Positions 24,552 through 32,811 of a stretch of DNA of 64,000 nucleotides are shown here, one piece after another. The stretch spans positions 1 through 64,000 of the forward strand of contig JAKLKC010000013.1 in the NCBI GenBank assembly GCA_023150875.1, in the 5' to 3' direction. Under the pieces are notes generated by a model that was not told the origin of the DNA, searched no databases, and worked only from the letters and a program-made list of their open reading frames with translations. The DNA comes from Myxococcota bacterium (GTDB lineage: Bacteria; Myxococcota_A; UBA796; UBA9615; JAKLKC01). How positions within the stretch are numbered: position 1 is the stretch's first letter; every line of letters starts with the position of its first letter. Position numbers and translations under genes: made by a program.

Positions 24552-24744
24552 GACCCCCGTCCGCCTCGGCCCGCCTCCCTGCCCGCTCGTCGGAGGGGGC
24601 GCACGCATCGCCGGCGCGGGTCCCCGGCCGGCGGGGAAGCCGCCACCCATGACCATGCCGCGCCGCGGCGGCGTGGGGCGCCCCTCTCCGGGGCACCGCT
24701 CGCCGGCCCCGTTGGAGTCCACCGCCAACGAGGCCCGCGCATGA
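24544..24744 (+). CDS. Small Pro/Gly-rich ORF
   Basis: GTG start at 24544 within the end of the membrane-protein gene; 66 aa of low complexity (Pro, Gly, Arg). Overlap with both neighbours fits the operon pattern, but composition gives little support for a folded protein. It could be a chance frame filling a small gap. Confidence 0.35.
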   Translation: MSETPVRLGPPPCPLVGGGARIAGAGPRPAGKPPPMTMPRRGGVGRPSPGHRSPAPLESTANEARA

Positions 24745-25046
24745 TCCGCTGCTTCCGCTGCTTGCGCTGGGCCCGCACCCTCATCCGGTGCACCGCCCTC
24801 CCCGATCCGGCGCGGGAGTGGCGGGTGTACGCCTGCCCGGACCACGTCGCCGCGGCGGACGCGGTCGCCGACGTCGTCCTCGGCACCGGCGACCGCGCCC
24901 TGCCCCGCGAGCGGGTGGAGGGCGGAGGAGGCTTTCCCCGCCTCGCCGCCCATACGGACCGCCAACGGCGCTGCGGGCCTCACGAGCACCGGAACCAGCT
25001 CGGCCTCTTCGCACCCGCCTCGGCGGTCGCTCCGGTGACTCGATGA
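24741..25046 (+). CDS. Small Cys-containing protein (101 aa)
   Basis: ATG start overlapping the previous stop. The N-terminus MIRCFRCLRWARTLIRC and later VYACPDHVAAADAV give CxxC...C...CxxH, a possible zinc site. The C-terminal half is irregular. Function unknown. Confidence 0.5.
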   Translation: MIRCFRCLRWARTLIRCTALPDPAREWRVYACPDHVAAADAVADVVLGTGDRALPRERVEGGGGFPRLAAHTDRQRRCGPHEHRNQLGLFAPASAVAPVTR

Positions 25047-25300
25047 ACGCGCCCGCCTCCGTTGGGTCCTCCCCGCCGTCCCCGACTTGGCGCCGCGAGC
25101 CCTGGCGCTGCTCCGCCAGGGTGGGCGAAGTCCTGGGGCTCGTCGAGCACCCCGATCTGCACGCCCGTCAACCGTGGCGGGTGCACGTCGTCCTGCCATG
25201 GGGCGGCACCCTCTCCGGTCGTGCCCGCGACGTCACGACGGGCGAGCGCGCCGTCGAGTCGGTCATGCGGGCGGCGGCGAGACTTCATGAGGGGGAGTGA
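25043..25300 (+). CDS. Small hypothetical protein (85 aa)
   Basis: ATG start overlapping the previous stop. After a Pro/Ser N-terminus comes WRREPWRCSARVGEVLGLVEH, then WRVHVVLPWGGTLSGRARD and AVESVMRAAARLHEGE. The TWRRxx...LPxGGxLxGxA pattern recurs in the next gene (TLPHGGRLRGYSSARWHAEVLL), so these two probably share a domain by duplication. Confidence 0.58.
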   Translation: MNAPASVGSSPPSPTWRREPWRCSARVGEVLGLVEHPDLHARQPWRVHVVLPWGGTLSGRARDVTTGERAVESVMRAAARLHEGE

Positions 25301-25301
25301 C

Positions 25302-26321
25302 GTGCGCGCCCCCATCGAACGGAGAGTTACCCGAGGAGAGGGGGCCAGCCGGCGGTCAACCCGCGCCGGCGGACCGGCGGCCCCCGACGTGTACGACGAG
25401 ACCCACCGAGGTTCGGCTCCGGCTGAGCTGGCCGAGGCGGGCGACGTCTTTGTCCAGGACGAGACTCCTGGTGGCTCCCCGAAAGGGGCGGTACCCGTGT
25501 CGCGCGAGCGCCGGAGGGGGCCCCTGGCCCCCGAAGGCCCGCGACGACGGGGAGGTAACCGCACCGCGACCGGCTCCGGGCCGGTGCGGGGCCCGGACGC
25601 GGTCGCGCCCTTCCCCTCGCCCCAGGCGGCGGGGACCGTGGCGCCCCTCGCGGGAGCCGGGGCGGTAGAACGGGGAGTGGAGGGCCCCGGTTCTTCTTCC
25701 AGCGTGCGGAGTAGGAAGGATGAAGCTCGCCGCCGTTCGGGATTCATGACGTCCGCGTTGGCCGCGGCCGCGCTCACGTGGCGCCGGACCGAGGAGCGGT
25801 CCTCGGCGGACTACCGGGGCGGCAGCGCCGTTGTCGAGTACGACCCCTTCGGTGAGGGACCGCGGTCGGTGTGGTGCTGGTGCTTGACCCTGCCGCACGG
25901 CGGGCGCCTCCGCGGCTACTCGAGCGCGCGATGGCACGCCGAGGTCCTGTTGACCACGCTGCTCGGGGCGATAGCCGAGCCCAGGGGAAGGGAGTGCACC
26001 GTGACCGTGTACGTCGAGCGCTGCGGCTGTTGTCCAAAGAACTGCCACTCCACCCGCTCCACGGGCGGGTGCGAGGGCTGCCAGTGCTGCAAGCACTGCG
26101 GGGAGTCGCCGGACGAGAGCTCCTACGCGGCCTGTCTGAACGACCCCGGGGGCTTCGGGGGCGACGAATGGGGCCAGGACTTCGATGAAGAGTACTGGTG
26201 CTGCGAACAGCGCATGTGGGACGTCCACCCGTCGCGCCGACCGACGGATGGACCGGCTGCGCTGGACCCCAGCGACGACGACGGCCCGTGTGAGCCGGAC
26301 CGCCTTCGGGAGGCACGATGA
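25302..26321 (+). CDS. Hypothetical protein with Cys-rich C-terminal region
   Basis: GTG 25302 was chosen for the AGGGGGAG ribosome site just before it; ATG 25746 (MTSALAAAALTWRR) is a good alternative because the first 148 residues are low-complexity Arg/Gly/Pro. From there, TWRRTEERSSADYRGGSAVVE and SVWCWCLTLPHGGRLRGYSS match the domain of the previous gene. Then comes a dense cysteine region (VERCGCCPKNC, GGCEGCQCCKHCG, about residues 235-268) with 11 cysteines, likely metal-binding. An acidic tail follows. Function unknown. Confidence 0.55.
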   Translation: MRAPIERRVTRGEGASRRSTRAGGPAAPDVYDETHRGSAPAELAEAGDVFVQDETPGGSPKGAVPVSRERRRGPLAPEGPRRRGGNRTATGSGPVRGPDAVAPFPSPQAAGTVAPLAGAGAVERGVEGPGSSSSVRSRKDEARRRSGFMTSALAAAALTWRRTEERSSADYRGGSAVVEYDPFGEGPRSVWCWCLTLPHGGRLRGYSSARWHAEVLLTTLLGAIAEPRGRECTVTVYVERCGCCPKNCHSTRSTGGCEGCQCCKHCGESPDESSYAACLNDPGGFGGDEWGQDFDEEYWCCEQRMWDVHPSRRPTDGPAALDPSDDDGPCEPDRLREAR

Positions 26322-27346
26322 CGCAGGACGTGAAGATCCGTACCGGCCGCGACTGCGTCGCCTGGTACCGGGACCGCTGGCTGGTGGCGTACATGGTGGG
26401 CTCCGAGCTGCGCGTCCGCGACTGGACGACGGGCCAGGAGCAGTGGATGGCCGGGCAGGTGGGGTCCTTCGCGCTGGCGGCGGCGGCGGAGCAGGGCGCG
26501 ATGCTGATCTACGTCCGCCTGGGCGCGCTCTACTGCCGCCGCCTCGTGGACGACACCTGGCTGCCGTCGGAGCAGATCGCCGACTGGGTCGAGGCCCTGC
26601 CGTCCCTGTGCTGCTACCACTCCGATGAATGGGACCTGGACGAGGGCATCGCCGCGGAGGTCGTCTACGGAGTCCAGCAGGGAGGCTGCTACGCCCGACG
26701 GTACGAGTCCGGGCAATGGGACAAGCCCCGTCGCCTCGACGACGGGAGCGCGCTGGCGGAGTTCCCGGCCGTGTGCTCCGACGCCCAGGGCCACGTCTAC
26801 GCTGCCTGGCGAGAGCGGAGCGACGATCCCCGGGGCTCGCCGCGCGTCCGCATCGCCACGAAGGCCGCGTGGGCGCTGGATTGGACCACGGCGGACCAGG
26901 TGATCGAGGACGCGGCCGATCCGTCCATCGCCCACGACGGGGCGAGCCTGTGGGTGGGGGTCCACCACGACTGGACCGTGCGCGTCCACCAGGTGGACGT
27001 CGACCTGGACCAGCCGGGGTCCGGCGTCGAGTGGGTGGGGCCGAGGACGAAGCTGGCGTCGTCCGCCCTGTTCGTGACCCTCCGAGCGGATCCCGCCGGC
27101 GAAGTCGCCGCCGCCTGGTCCTGGTGGGCCGGGACGGGGGACTCCCACCGCGACGACCTCCGAGGGGTCGCCTGCGCCGTTCTCGACGACAACTTCAAGT
27201 GGGCCGAGCAGGCGTGCACCAAGGAGGTCGGCCAGTGCCAGCCCGGCCTGGCGCGGGGCAAGACCTCCTGGGCGCTGGCCTGGGCGGACACGGTGGCAGG
27301 GCAGGTCCGGCTCCTGGAGATCCCGATGCGGGGGGCGACGCCATGA
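26318..27346 (+). CDS. Beta-propeller-like protein
   Basis: The 342-aa product has regularly repeated Trp/Asp/Gly strands: DCVAWYRDRWLVAYMVGSEL, GHVYAAWRERSDDPRGSP, GEVAAAWSWWAGTGDSHRDD and TSWALAWADTVAGQVRLLE. This pattern fits a sialidase-like or BNR-type beta propeller without catalytic motifs. No signal peptide is visible. ATGA overlap with the previous gene. It may bind a surface ligand or other particle proteins. Confidence 0.62.
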   Translation: MTQDVKIRTGRDCVAWYRDRWLVAYMVGSELRVRDWTTGQEQWMAGQVGSFALAAAAEQGAMLIYVRLGALYCRRLVDDTWLPSEQIADWVEALPSLCCYHSDEWDLDEGIAAEVVYGVQQGGCYARRYESGQWDKPRRLDDGSALAEFPAVCSDAQGHVYAAWRERSDDPRGSPRVRIATKAAWALDWTTADQVIEDAADPSIAHDGASLWVGVHHDWTVRVHQVDVDLDQPGSGVEWVGPRTKLASSALFVTLRADPAGEVAAAWSWWAGTGDSHRDDLRGVACAVLDDNFKWAEQACTKEVGQCQPGLARGKTSWALAWADTVAGQVRLLEIPMRGATP

Positions 27347-27621
27347 GCGACGAGTGGGTCCGCAGCAGGGCTCCCGGCCACCCGCTCGTGCTCCGCGTCG
27401 ACGCGGGCGGGGACCGCTGGCAGAAGACGCCGCCGTGCCCCCGCGACGTCCGCGTGCCATCGCGCCGCGAACCCCTCGGGGGACTGACCATGCACGAGCG
27501 TCGCGAGCTTGCCGCGGACATCCTCTCTCGCGGTATCCTGCGGGCTCTCAGCCGGTCCACCGGCTGGGCCCGTGAAGGAACCGACGATCGGCCTGATGGC
27601 CCGTTGCCGGGGGGGGAGTGA
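27343..27621 (+). CDS. Small hypothetical protein (92 aa)
   Basis: ATG start overlapping the previous stop. Sequence MSDEWVRSRAPGHPLVLRVD then MHERRELAADILSRGILRAL. The first copy of the 14-bp direct repeat (27528-27541) lies inside this gene, so its C-terminus may have been changed by the insertion that follows. Function unknown. Confidence 0.5.
   Translation: MSDEWVRSRAPGHPLVLRVDAGGDRWQKTPPCPRDVRVPSRREPLGGLTMHERRELAADILSRGILRALSRSTGWAREGTDDRPDGPLPGGE
27528..27541 (+). repeat. Direct repeat TCGCGGTATCCTGC, left copy
   Basis: Identical 14 bp recur at 29383-29396. The following bases are also related (CTCTCAGCC here, CTCTGAGCC there). The pair encloses the TcmP/three-Cys gene pair, as expected for attachment-site cores or a target duplication. 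Confidence 0.55.
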
Positions 27622-27692
27622 GTCTCGCCCCCGAGTCGATTCGGGCCTACCACGAACAGGCACGCGACAACTGCCGGGAGCTGGCGAGCTAG
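27618..27692 (+). CDS. Very short ORF (24 aa), possible truncated operon gene
   Basis: GTG 27618 overlaps the previous stop in the GTGA style of this operon and reads MSLAPESIRAYHEQARDNCR then ELAS and stop. The helical, charged sequence resembles the start of other small genes in this operon. It ends 20 bp before the inserted lower-GC gene pair, so it may be the 5' remnant of an interrupted gene. Confidence 0.35.
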   Translation: MSLAPESIRAYHEQARDNCRELAS

Positions 27693-27712
27693 TTGACCAG
27701 ACGGGAGGCCGA

Positions 27713-28615
27713 ATGAGCACAAGGCGACGCAGCGATGTTGGGCCAGCGCACACGTTCGGTGGCGAGTGGACCGAGACGAAGCTCAGCATCCTCAAGCACT
27801 ACCTGACGGCCTACACCACCGCGCTCAAGAATACGTGCTTCAGACTCGGCTACGTCGATGCCTTCGCGGGCACGGGCTACCGCTCGCTTCGCGAGGAGAG
27901 CCAGACCACCCCCCTGCTTCCCGATCTAGCCGCCGACGAACCTCAGGCGCTGCTGGACGGATCAGTCCGGATAGCCCTGAGCACCGAGCCGCGCTTCGAC
28001 TGGTTCGTATTCATCGAACGCGACCCGGTGCGGTGCGCGGAGCTTGAGGGCCTCAAGGAGCAGCATCCCGACATTGCACAGGCGGTTTCGGTCCGGCAGG
28101 GCGACGCGAACGCCGAGATCCAGAGGATGTGCGCGCTGGATTGGCGCGGGCGCCGCGCGGTGCTCTTCCTCGACCCTTACGGCATGCAGGTCGACTGGAC
28201 CACGATCGAGGCCGTCGCCAGCACACAGGCCATCGACATGTGGCTGCTGTTCCCGCTCGGCATCGGTCTGAACCGTCTGGTGACTCGGACGGGTTCGCTG
28301 CCCAAGGGCTGGGCTGACCGACTGGATCGCTTCCTCGGCACCCAGGACTGGCGTGAGGAGTTCTACCGAGAAGAGCGGACTTTGACGCTGTTCGGAGAGC
28401 AGACGACCCGGGTGAAGGCGGGTGTTGATGCCATCGGGCGCTACTTCATCCGACGACTCGAATCGGCGTTCCAGAGTGGTGGTGTGGCTCTCCCGCGCGT
28501 GCTATTGAACTCTGCCCGATGCCCGCTGTATGTGTTATGTTTTGCCAGCGGCAACCCCCGCGGCGCCAAGGTGGCGCTCAACATCGCGGGCCACCTCCTG
28601 AAGATGGGCTCCTGA
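27713..28615 (+). CDS. tcmP: Three-Cys-motif partner protein TcmP
   Basis: The 300-aa product starts at ATG 27713 behind GGGAGG. It shows a Rossmann methyltransferase-like arrangement: [10 protein letters not shown] (motif I, about 41-50), [12 protein letters not shown] (motif II acidic, about 99-110), VRQGDAN, and [14 protein letters not shown] (DPxG in the motif IV place). The family is known as the regular partner of three-cysteine Gp37/Gp68-type (DUF5131) proteins; its function is not established to my knowledge. The next gene encodes that partner and overlaps by one base (TGATG). Base composition is clearly less GC-rich than upstream genes, a sign of recent transfer. Confidence 0.87.
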   Translation: MSTRRRSDVGPAHTFGGEWTETKLSILKHYLTAYTTALKNTCFRLGYVDAFAGTGYRSLREESQTTPLLPDLAADEPQALLDGSVRIALSTEPRFDWFVFIERDPVRCAELEGLKEQHPDIAQAVSVRQGDANAEIQRMCALDWRGRRAVLFLDPYGMQVDWTTIEAVASTQAIDMWLLFPLGIGLNRLVTRTGSLPKGWADRLDRFLGTQDWREEFYREERTLTLFGEQTTRVKAGVDAIGRYFIRRLESAFQSGGVALPRVLLNSARCPLYVLCFASGNPRGAKVALNIAGHLLKMGS

Positions 28616-29352
28616 TGGCACTCGGAACGGGCATCGAGTGGACAGAGGCGACCTGGAACCCGGTCACCGGCTGTACTCTGATCAGCCCTGGCTGCAAGAA
28701 CTGCTATGCGAAGGCACTCGCGCGACGGCTCCAGGCCATGGGACAACCGAACTACCGGAACGGGTTCGCGCCGACGCTCCAGCCCCAGATGCTGGAGCTT
28801 CCGCTGACCTGGAAGCGCCCTCGGACGATCTTCGTGAACTCGATGAGCGACCTGTTCCACGAGCAGGTCCCGATCGATTACCTCCAGTCGGTCTTCGACG
28901 TCATGCGCCGCGCGCGCTGGCACCGCTTCCAGGTGCTGACCAAGCGCAGCGAGCGCCTCAAGTCGGTCGCGTCCCGGCTGCCATGGCCAGATCACATCTG
29001 GATGGGGGTGAGCGTAGAGAGCGAGCGGTACCTCTACCGGGTCGACCACCTGCGCGAGATCGGCGCGACGGTGCGGTTTCTGTCGCTGGAGCCACTACTC
29101 GGGCCGCTACCGAACCTCAAGCTCGACGGAATCCAGTGGGTGATCGTGGGCGGTGAGTCCGGCCCTGGCGCGCGCCCGATGAATCCCTCGTGGGTAACGG
29201 AGATCCGCGATCTGTGCGCCAGGTCCGAGGTTCCCTTCTTCTTCAAGCAGTGGGGAGGTCGGGACAAGCGGCGCGCCGGTCGGATGCTGGAGGGTCGCAC
29301 ATGGGATGCGCTGCCGCGCCGGATCGGATCCGCCTCGGCAACGCCGACCTGA
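28615..29352 (+). CDS. Phage Gp37/Gp68-type (DUF5131) three-cysteine protein
   Basis: The 245-aa product begins [20 protein letters not shown]; the next residues complete the three-Cys motif (GC, then SPGCKNCYA), a CX6CX2C pattern that resembles a radical-SAM cluster site. Further family blocks are [47 protein letters not shown] and [15 protein letters not shown], ending [17 protein letters not shown]. It forms an obligate-looking pair with TcmP. A radical-SAM-like modification of nucleic acid is a possibility; chemistry and target are unknown. Confidence 0.88.
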   Translation: MALGTGIEWTEATWNPVTGCTLISPGCKNCYAKALARRLQAMGQPNYRNGFAPTLQPQMLELPLTWKRPRTIFVNSMSDLFHEQVPIDYLQSVFDVMRRARWHRFQVLTKRSERLKSVASRLPWPDHIWMGVSVESERYLYRVDHLREIGATVRFLSLEPLLGPLPNLKLDGIQWVIVGGESGPGARPMNPSWVTEIRDLCARSEVPFFFKQWGGRDKRRAGRMLEGRTWDALPRRIGSASATPT

Positions 29353-29382
29353 GCGGGGAGAAGCGCCGCCTGAACGCCGGTG

Positions 29383-29396
29383 TCGCGGTATCCTGC
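29383..29396 (+). repeat. Direct repeat TCGCGGTATCCTGC, right copy
   Basis: Second copy of the 14-bp repeat at 27528-27541, located 31 bp after the three-Cys gene and 79 bp before the serine recombinase gene. A recombinase gene next to the repeat supports an attachment-site reading. Confidence 0.55.
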
Positions 29397-29474
29397 ACTC
29401 TCTGAGCCCGCTGATCGAGGCCGCCAACGACTGGGAGGCTGCCGGGCGTTCGGCTCCACCTCGAGGGGTACCCG

Positions 29475-31178
29475 ATGACCACCGCAGCACGCCCCCTGCT
29501 TCACCCAGGCACCATCGCCATCTACGCCCGCGTCTCCACCGAGGGGCAGGCGAGCCAGGCCGACGGGAGCCTCGACAACCAGGTCCACCGCTGCAAGCAG
29601 GCCCTTGCGGTCCACGGGCACGCACAGGCCGCCATTGACGGCGTGCGGATCTACCGGGAGGAGGGGGAGAGCGGGAAGTCCCTCGACCGGCCCGCACTGA
29701 AGTGCCTCCTCCAGGACGCGAAGGCCGGGAGGATCCGCCTCCTCGTCTTCACCGAGCTGTCCCGGATCAGCCGGTCCGTTGGCGACTTCCTCCAGCTCTC
29801 CGAGTTCCTCGGCCGCCACGGCGTCGAGTTCGTCTGCCTGAAGGAGCGGATCGACACGACCTCCGCCCATGGGCGGCTCATCACCGTGATCCTCGCGGCC
29901 CTGGGGCAGTTCGAGCGGGAGTGCACCGCCGAGCGCACCCGGCTCGCCTTCCGCGACCGCTCGGAGCGCGGGCTGTTCAACGGGGGCTCCCCCCCTCTCG
30001 GCTACGCGACCGATCCCGACCGCAAGGGGTCTCTCCTCGTCGTCCCCGAGCAGGCCGCCATCGTCCGTGAGGTCTTCCGGCTCTACGTGGAGACCGGGAG
30101 CCGGGAAAAGGTCGCTGCGACCCTGAAGGAGCGCGGCGTTCGCCGACCCGACTGGACCTCGGCGCGCGGGCGCTTCCACCCCGGTGGCCCCCTCACCCCC
30201 CAGGCGGTCAACCAGGTCCTCTCCTGTCCCGTCCACGCCGGCCTGAAGGAGGTCAACTGGCGGAACCGGAACGTGCCCGAGGAGGAGGCCCTCACCCTTC
30301 CGGACGCGGAGCGCTACCGCCTCGTCCCCGCCGTGTGGGAGGCCATCATCGACCAGGAGACCTGGGACCGTGCCCAGCGCCTCCTCCAGGAGAACGCCCG
30401 GCGCAACGGGAACGCCACGGCGACCCGGGGCACCAACGGGCACCACTACGTCCTCTCGGGCCTGGTGCGGTGCGCGAAGTGCGGGACCGTGCTCGAAGGA
30501 GCCGGTGGGCGCAGCCGGCGAGGGAAGGTCTCCCACTACTACCGCCACCCCCGCGGCACCATGACCGAGGGGTGCGCGCGCGCCTACTACCGGGCCGACC
30601 TCCTCGAAGAGGCGGTGATCGGCCGCCTCGCCCAGCTCGCCGAGGATCCCGAGCTGTTGGAGCTGGTCGTCCGCCGCGGCAACGAACAGATCGAGGCCAC
30701 CACCCCGGCCAAGCTGAAGGAGCTCGCTGACGCAAAGGCCCTGCTCGCCACCCGTGAAGGGGACCTGGAGCGGATGATGGCCTCCCTTATGGCCGCCCCC
30801 CCGGGCAGCGTGCCCGCGGCCTTCTGGGAGCGGGCACGGTCCATCGAGCGCGAGGTCGAAGCCGCCCGCGGCCAGGTGCGGCAGCTCTCGGACGAGCTGG
30901 CGGACATCCGGGCGTCCCAGCTCCCGCCGGCGGCGTACCAACGGGTCCTGCGCCACTTCGCCGAGGTGTGGGAACAGCTCGGGCCCCAGGATCGCGCCGA
31001 CCTGGTCGGCTACCTCGTGCCCTCCATCGACGTCGACGGGGAGCACGCGCGCATCGCCCTCGTCGGGGAGCCCGTCGAGGAGTCGGCGACGGTGTTAAGC
31101 GGGGAGGGCGCGCGGATAGTGGCGGGGAAGGACTGGCTCCCAAAAGTGGGCCAGATGGATACTTTTCCAAGCGTATGA
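29475..31178 (+). CDS. Large serine recombinase (integrase type)
   Basis: The 567-aa product has the N-terminal resolvase domain (IAIYARVSTEGQASQADGSL with the catalytic Ser of ARVST near residue 21; FTELSRISRSVGDFLQL; GRLITVILAALGQFERE). It continues with the recombinase domain (GSPPLGYATDPDRKGSLLVV), a zinc beta-ribbon (LVRCAKCGTVLEGAGG...GCAR) and a coiled-coil tail. This is the architecture of large serine integrases that insert mobile elements at attachment sites. Its last bases converge on, and overlap antisense with, the next recombinase gene. It may have moved the TcmP cassette or element A. Confidence 0.92.
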   Translation: MTTAARPLLHPGTIAIYARVSTEGQASQADGSLDNQVHRCKQALAVHGHAQAAIDGVRIYREEGESGKSLDRPALKCLLQDAKAGRIRLLVFTELSRISRSVGDFLQLSEFLGRHGVEFVCLKERIDTTSAHGRLITVILAALGQFERECTAERTRLAFRDRSERGLFNGGSPPLGYATDPDRKGSLLVVPEQAAIVREVFRLYVETGSREKVAATLKERGVRRPDWTSARGRFHPGGPLTPQAVNQVLSCPVHAGLKEVNWRNRNVPEEEALTLPDAERYRLVPAVWEAIIDQETWDRAQRLLQENARRNGNATATRGTNGHHYVLSGLVRCAKCGTVLEGAGGRSRRGKVSHYYRHPRGTMTEGCARAYYRADLLEEAVIGRLAQLAEDPELLELVVRRGNEQIEATTPAKLKELADAKALLATREGDLERMMASLMAAPPGSVPAAFWERARSIEREVEAARGQVRQLSDELADIRASQLPPAAYQRVLRHFAEVWEQLGPQDRADLVGYLVPSIDVDGEHARIALVGEPVEESATVLSGEGARIVAGKDWLPKVGQMDTFPSV

Positions 31179-32811
31179 CCTCCACCCTGCCCTCCAGGCC
31201 CTCCGCCCCTTCCCCGCCGTCGCTCGATCCAGGAGTCACGACCTCGTCCGTGAGGGCCCGGATGCCCTCGTTGTCGAAGGGGACCTTGATCGTCACCCGG
31301 ACCACGCTCCGGTCTTCCAACACGATGCTCTCCACGAAACGCAGGATCACCTGGCGCTGGACGGTGAAGGGCAGGGCGCGGATTTCTGTATCGAAGGACT
31401 GGCTGAAGCGCCGTAGCTCCTCCACGTTCCGGGCCAGCGCCCGGTCGTAGTAGTCCTCCCGGCGCAGGGTCGCCGCCTCCTCGGACAGCTTGCCCTTCTC
31501 CTCCTGAAGCTCGGCGATGTGCTGGCGGCAGACCGCGGGATCGAGGCCGTCGCCGATGGCCCGGTAGTAGTTCTCGATGCGCCGGTCGATGGCGGCGAGC
31601 TTCTGGTCGATGGCCTTGGGGTTCTGCCCGTAGGTCCGGCGCCGGGCCTCGATCTTCGCCCGGACGCGGGCCTCCAGGCTGGCGAGGCTGTCGGGGGTGC
31701 ACACCCGCGCCCGCACCGCCTCCAGGACGGCGGCCTCCACCCAGTCGCGGTGGATGCCGAGCGCCTTGCACACGCTGGTGCCCTGGCTCAGGTAGCCGTT
31801 GCAGTAGTAGCGGTAGATGTCCCAGCTCTCTCCGCTGCGGCTGGTGTACTTCTGCCGGCGGCCCACGAAGTTGTTGCCGCAGTGGGCGCACCGGATGAGC
31901 CGGGCCAGCAGGTAGCGGACCGGCTTGCGGGGCGTGGCCCGGTCGAGGAAGGTCCGGCCCCGCGCCTGCTCCCGCCGCCGCTCGAACAGGTCCCGGTCCA
32001 CCAGGGGCTCGTGGGTGTTGGGCACCAGGATCCACTGGCTCTCGTCGTTGAACCGCTTGCCCTTGCCCCGCTTGTTCCACATCCGGTCGCCCACGTAGGC
32101 GCAGTTGTTGAGCAGGGAGTCGAGGGAGGAGTGGTTCCACCGCCGCGAGAAGGGCCCGGGCACCCCCCGGGCGTTGAGGCGGCTGACGATGGACTTCGCC
32201 CCCAGGCCCTGGTTGCCCGCGAGGTCGAAGATCTCGCGTACGAGGGCGACCTCGTGGTCGGGCCCCGGCACCAGCTTCGAGTGCTCGCGCCCGCTGGCGT
32301 CGGCCACGCGGGCGAGGCGGTACCCGTAGGGGACGCGCCCGCCGTTGCAGTACCCGCGGGCGGCGGTCTCCTTCATCCCCTTCATGGTCTCGGTGGCGAG
32401 GTTCATGGAGTAGAACTGGTTGATGACCTCGATCATCCCCTCGTAGAGGAACCCCTGGGGGGTCTCGGGGTCGTAGTGCTCGGTGATCGACTTCACCTGC
32501 ACCCCGTGCTTGCGGAGCAGGGACTTGAAGAGGATGGACTCCTCCCGGTTGCGGCTGAACCGGTCGAGCTTGTGGACCAGGATGAAGTCCACCTTGTGCT
32601 TCCGGCAATAGGCGATCATCTGGCAGAAGCCGGGCCGCTTGTCGGCGGGGGCGTAGGCGGACTCGCCCTCGTCGACGAACTCCTCGACGAGGTGGTGGTC
32701 GGGGCGCTCGTCCACCCAGTGCCGTAGCGCCTTCCGCTGGGCGGGGATGGAGATGTCGCGCTGGGCCTGCTCGTCAGAGGAGACGCGGCAGTAGGTGACG
32801 ACCTGGGGCAT
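30787..32811 (-). CDS. Second large serine recombinase, convergent and antisense-overlapping
   Basis: Start ATG 32811 (MPQVVTYCRVSSDEQAQRDI; catalytic Ser in CRVSSDEQ). Resolvase motifs include DFILVHKLDRFSRNREESIL and YSMNLATETMKGMKETA. A recombinase domain (YGYRLARVADASG), a zinc ribbon (LIRCAHCGNNFVGRR...CNGY) and a long coiled coil follow. The recognisable protein ends near VEVIRLEKYPSG (about 31170). The frame stays open for another 390 bp over the 3' part of the opposite recombinase, and that extension is antisense low-complexity sequence. The original stop was therefore probably lost when the two ends were joined. True length is likely about 545 aa; as read it is 674. Confidence 0.88.
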   Translation of the reverse strand: MPQVVTYCRVSSDEQAQRDISIPAQRKALRHWVDERPDHHLVEEFVDEGESAYAPADKRPGFCQMIAYCRKHKVDFILVHKLDRFSRNREESILFKSLLRKHGVQVKSITEHYDPETPQGFLYEGMIEVINQFYSMNLATETMKGMKETAARGYCNGGRVPYGYRLARVADASGREHSKLVPGPDHEVALVREIFDLAGNQGLGAKSIVSRLNARGVPGPFSRRWNHSSLDSLLNNCAYVGDRMWNKRGKGKRFNDESQWILVPNTHEPLVDRDLFERRREQARGRTFLDRATPRKPVRYLLARLIRCAHCGNNFVGRRQKYTSRSGESWDIYRYYCNGYLSQGTSVCKALGIHRDWVEAAVLEAVRARVCTPDSLASLEARVRAKIEARRRTYGQNPKAIDQKLAAIDRRIENYYRAIGDGLDPAVCRQHIAELQEEKGKLSEEAATLRREDYYDRALARNVEELRRFSQSFDTEIRALPFTVQRQVILRFVESIVLEDRSVVRVTIKVPFDNEGIRALTDEVVTPGSSDGGEGAEGLEGRVEVIRLEKYPSGPLLGASPSPPLSARPPRLTPSPTPRRAPRRGRCARAPRRRRWRARGSRPGRRDPGARAVPTPRRSGAGPVGTPPAGAGTPGCPPARPRAAAPGRGRLRPRARWTVPAPRRPRARCPGGRP

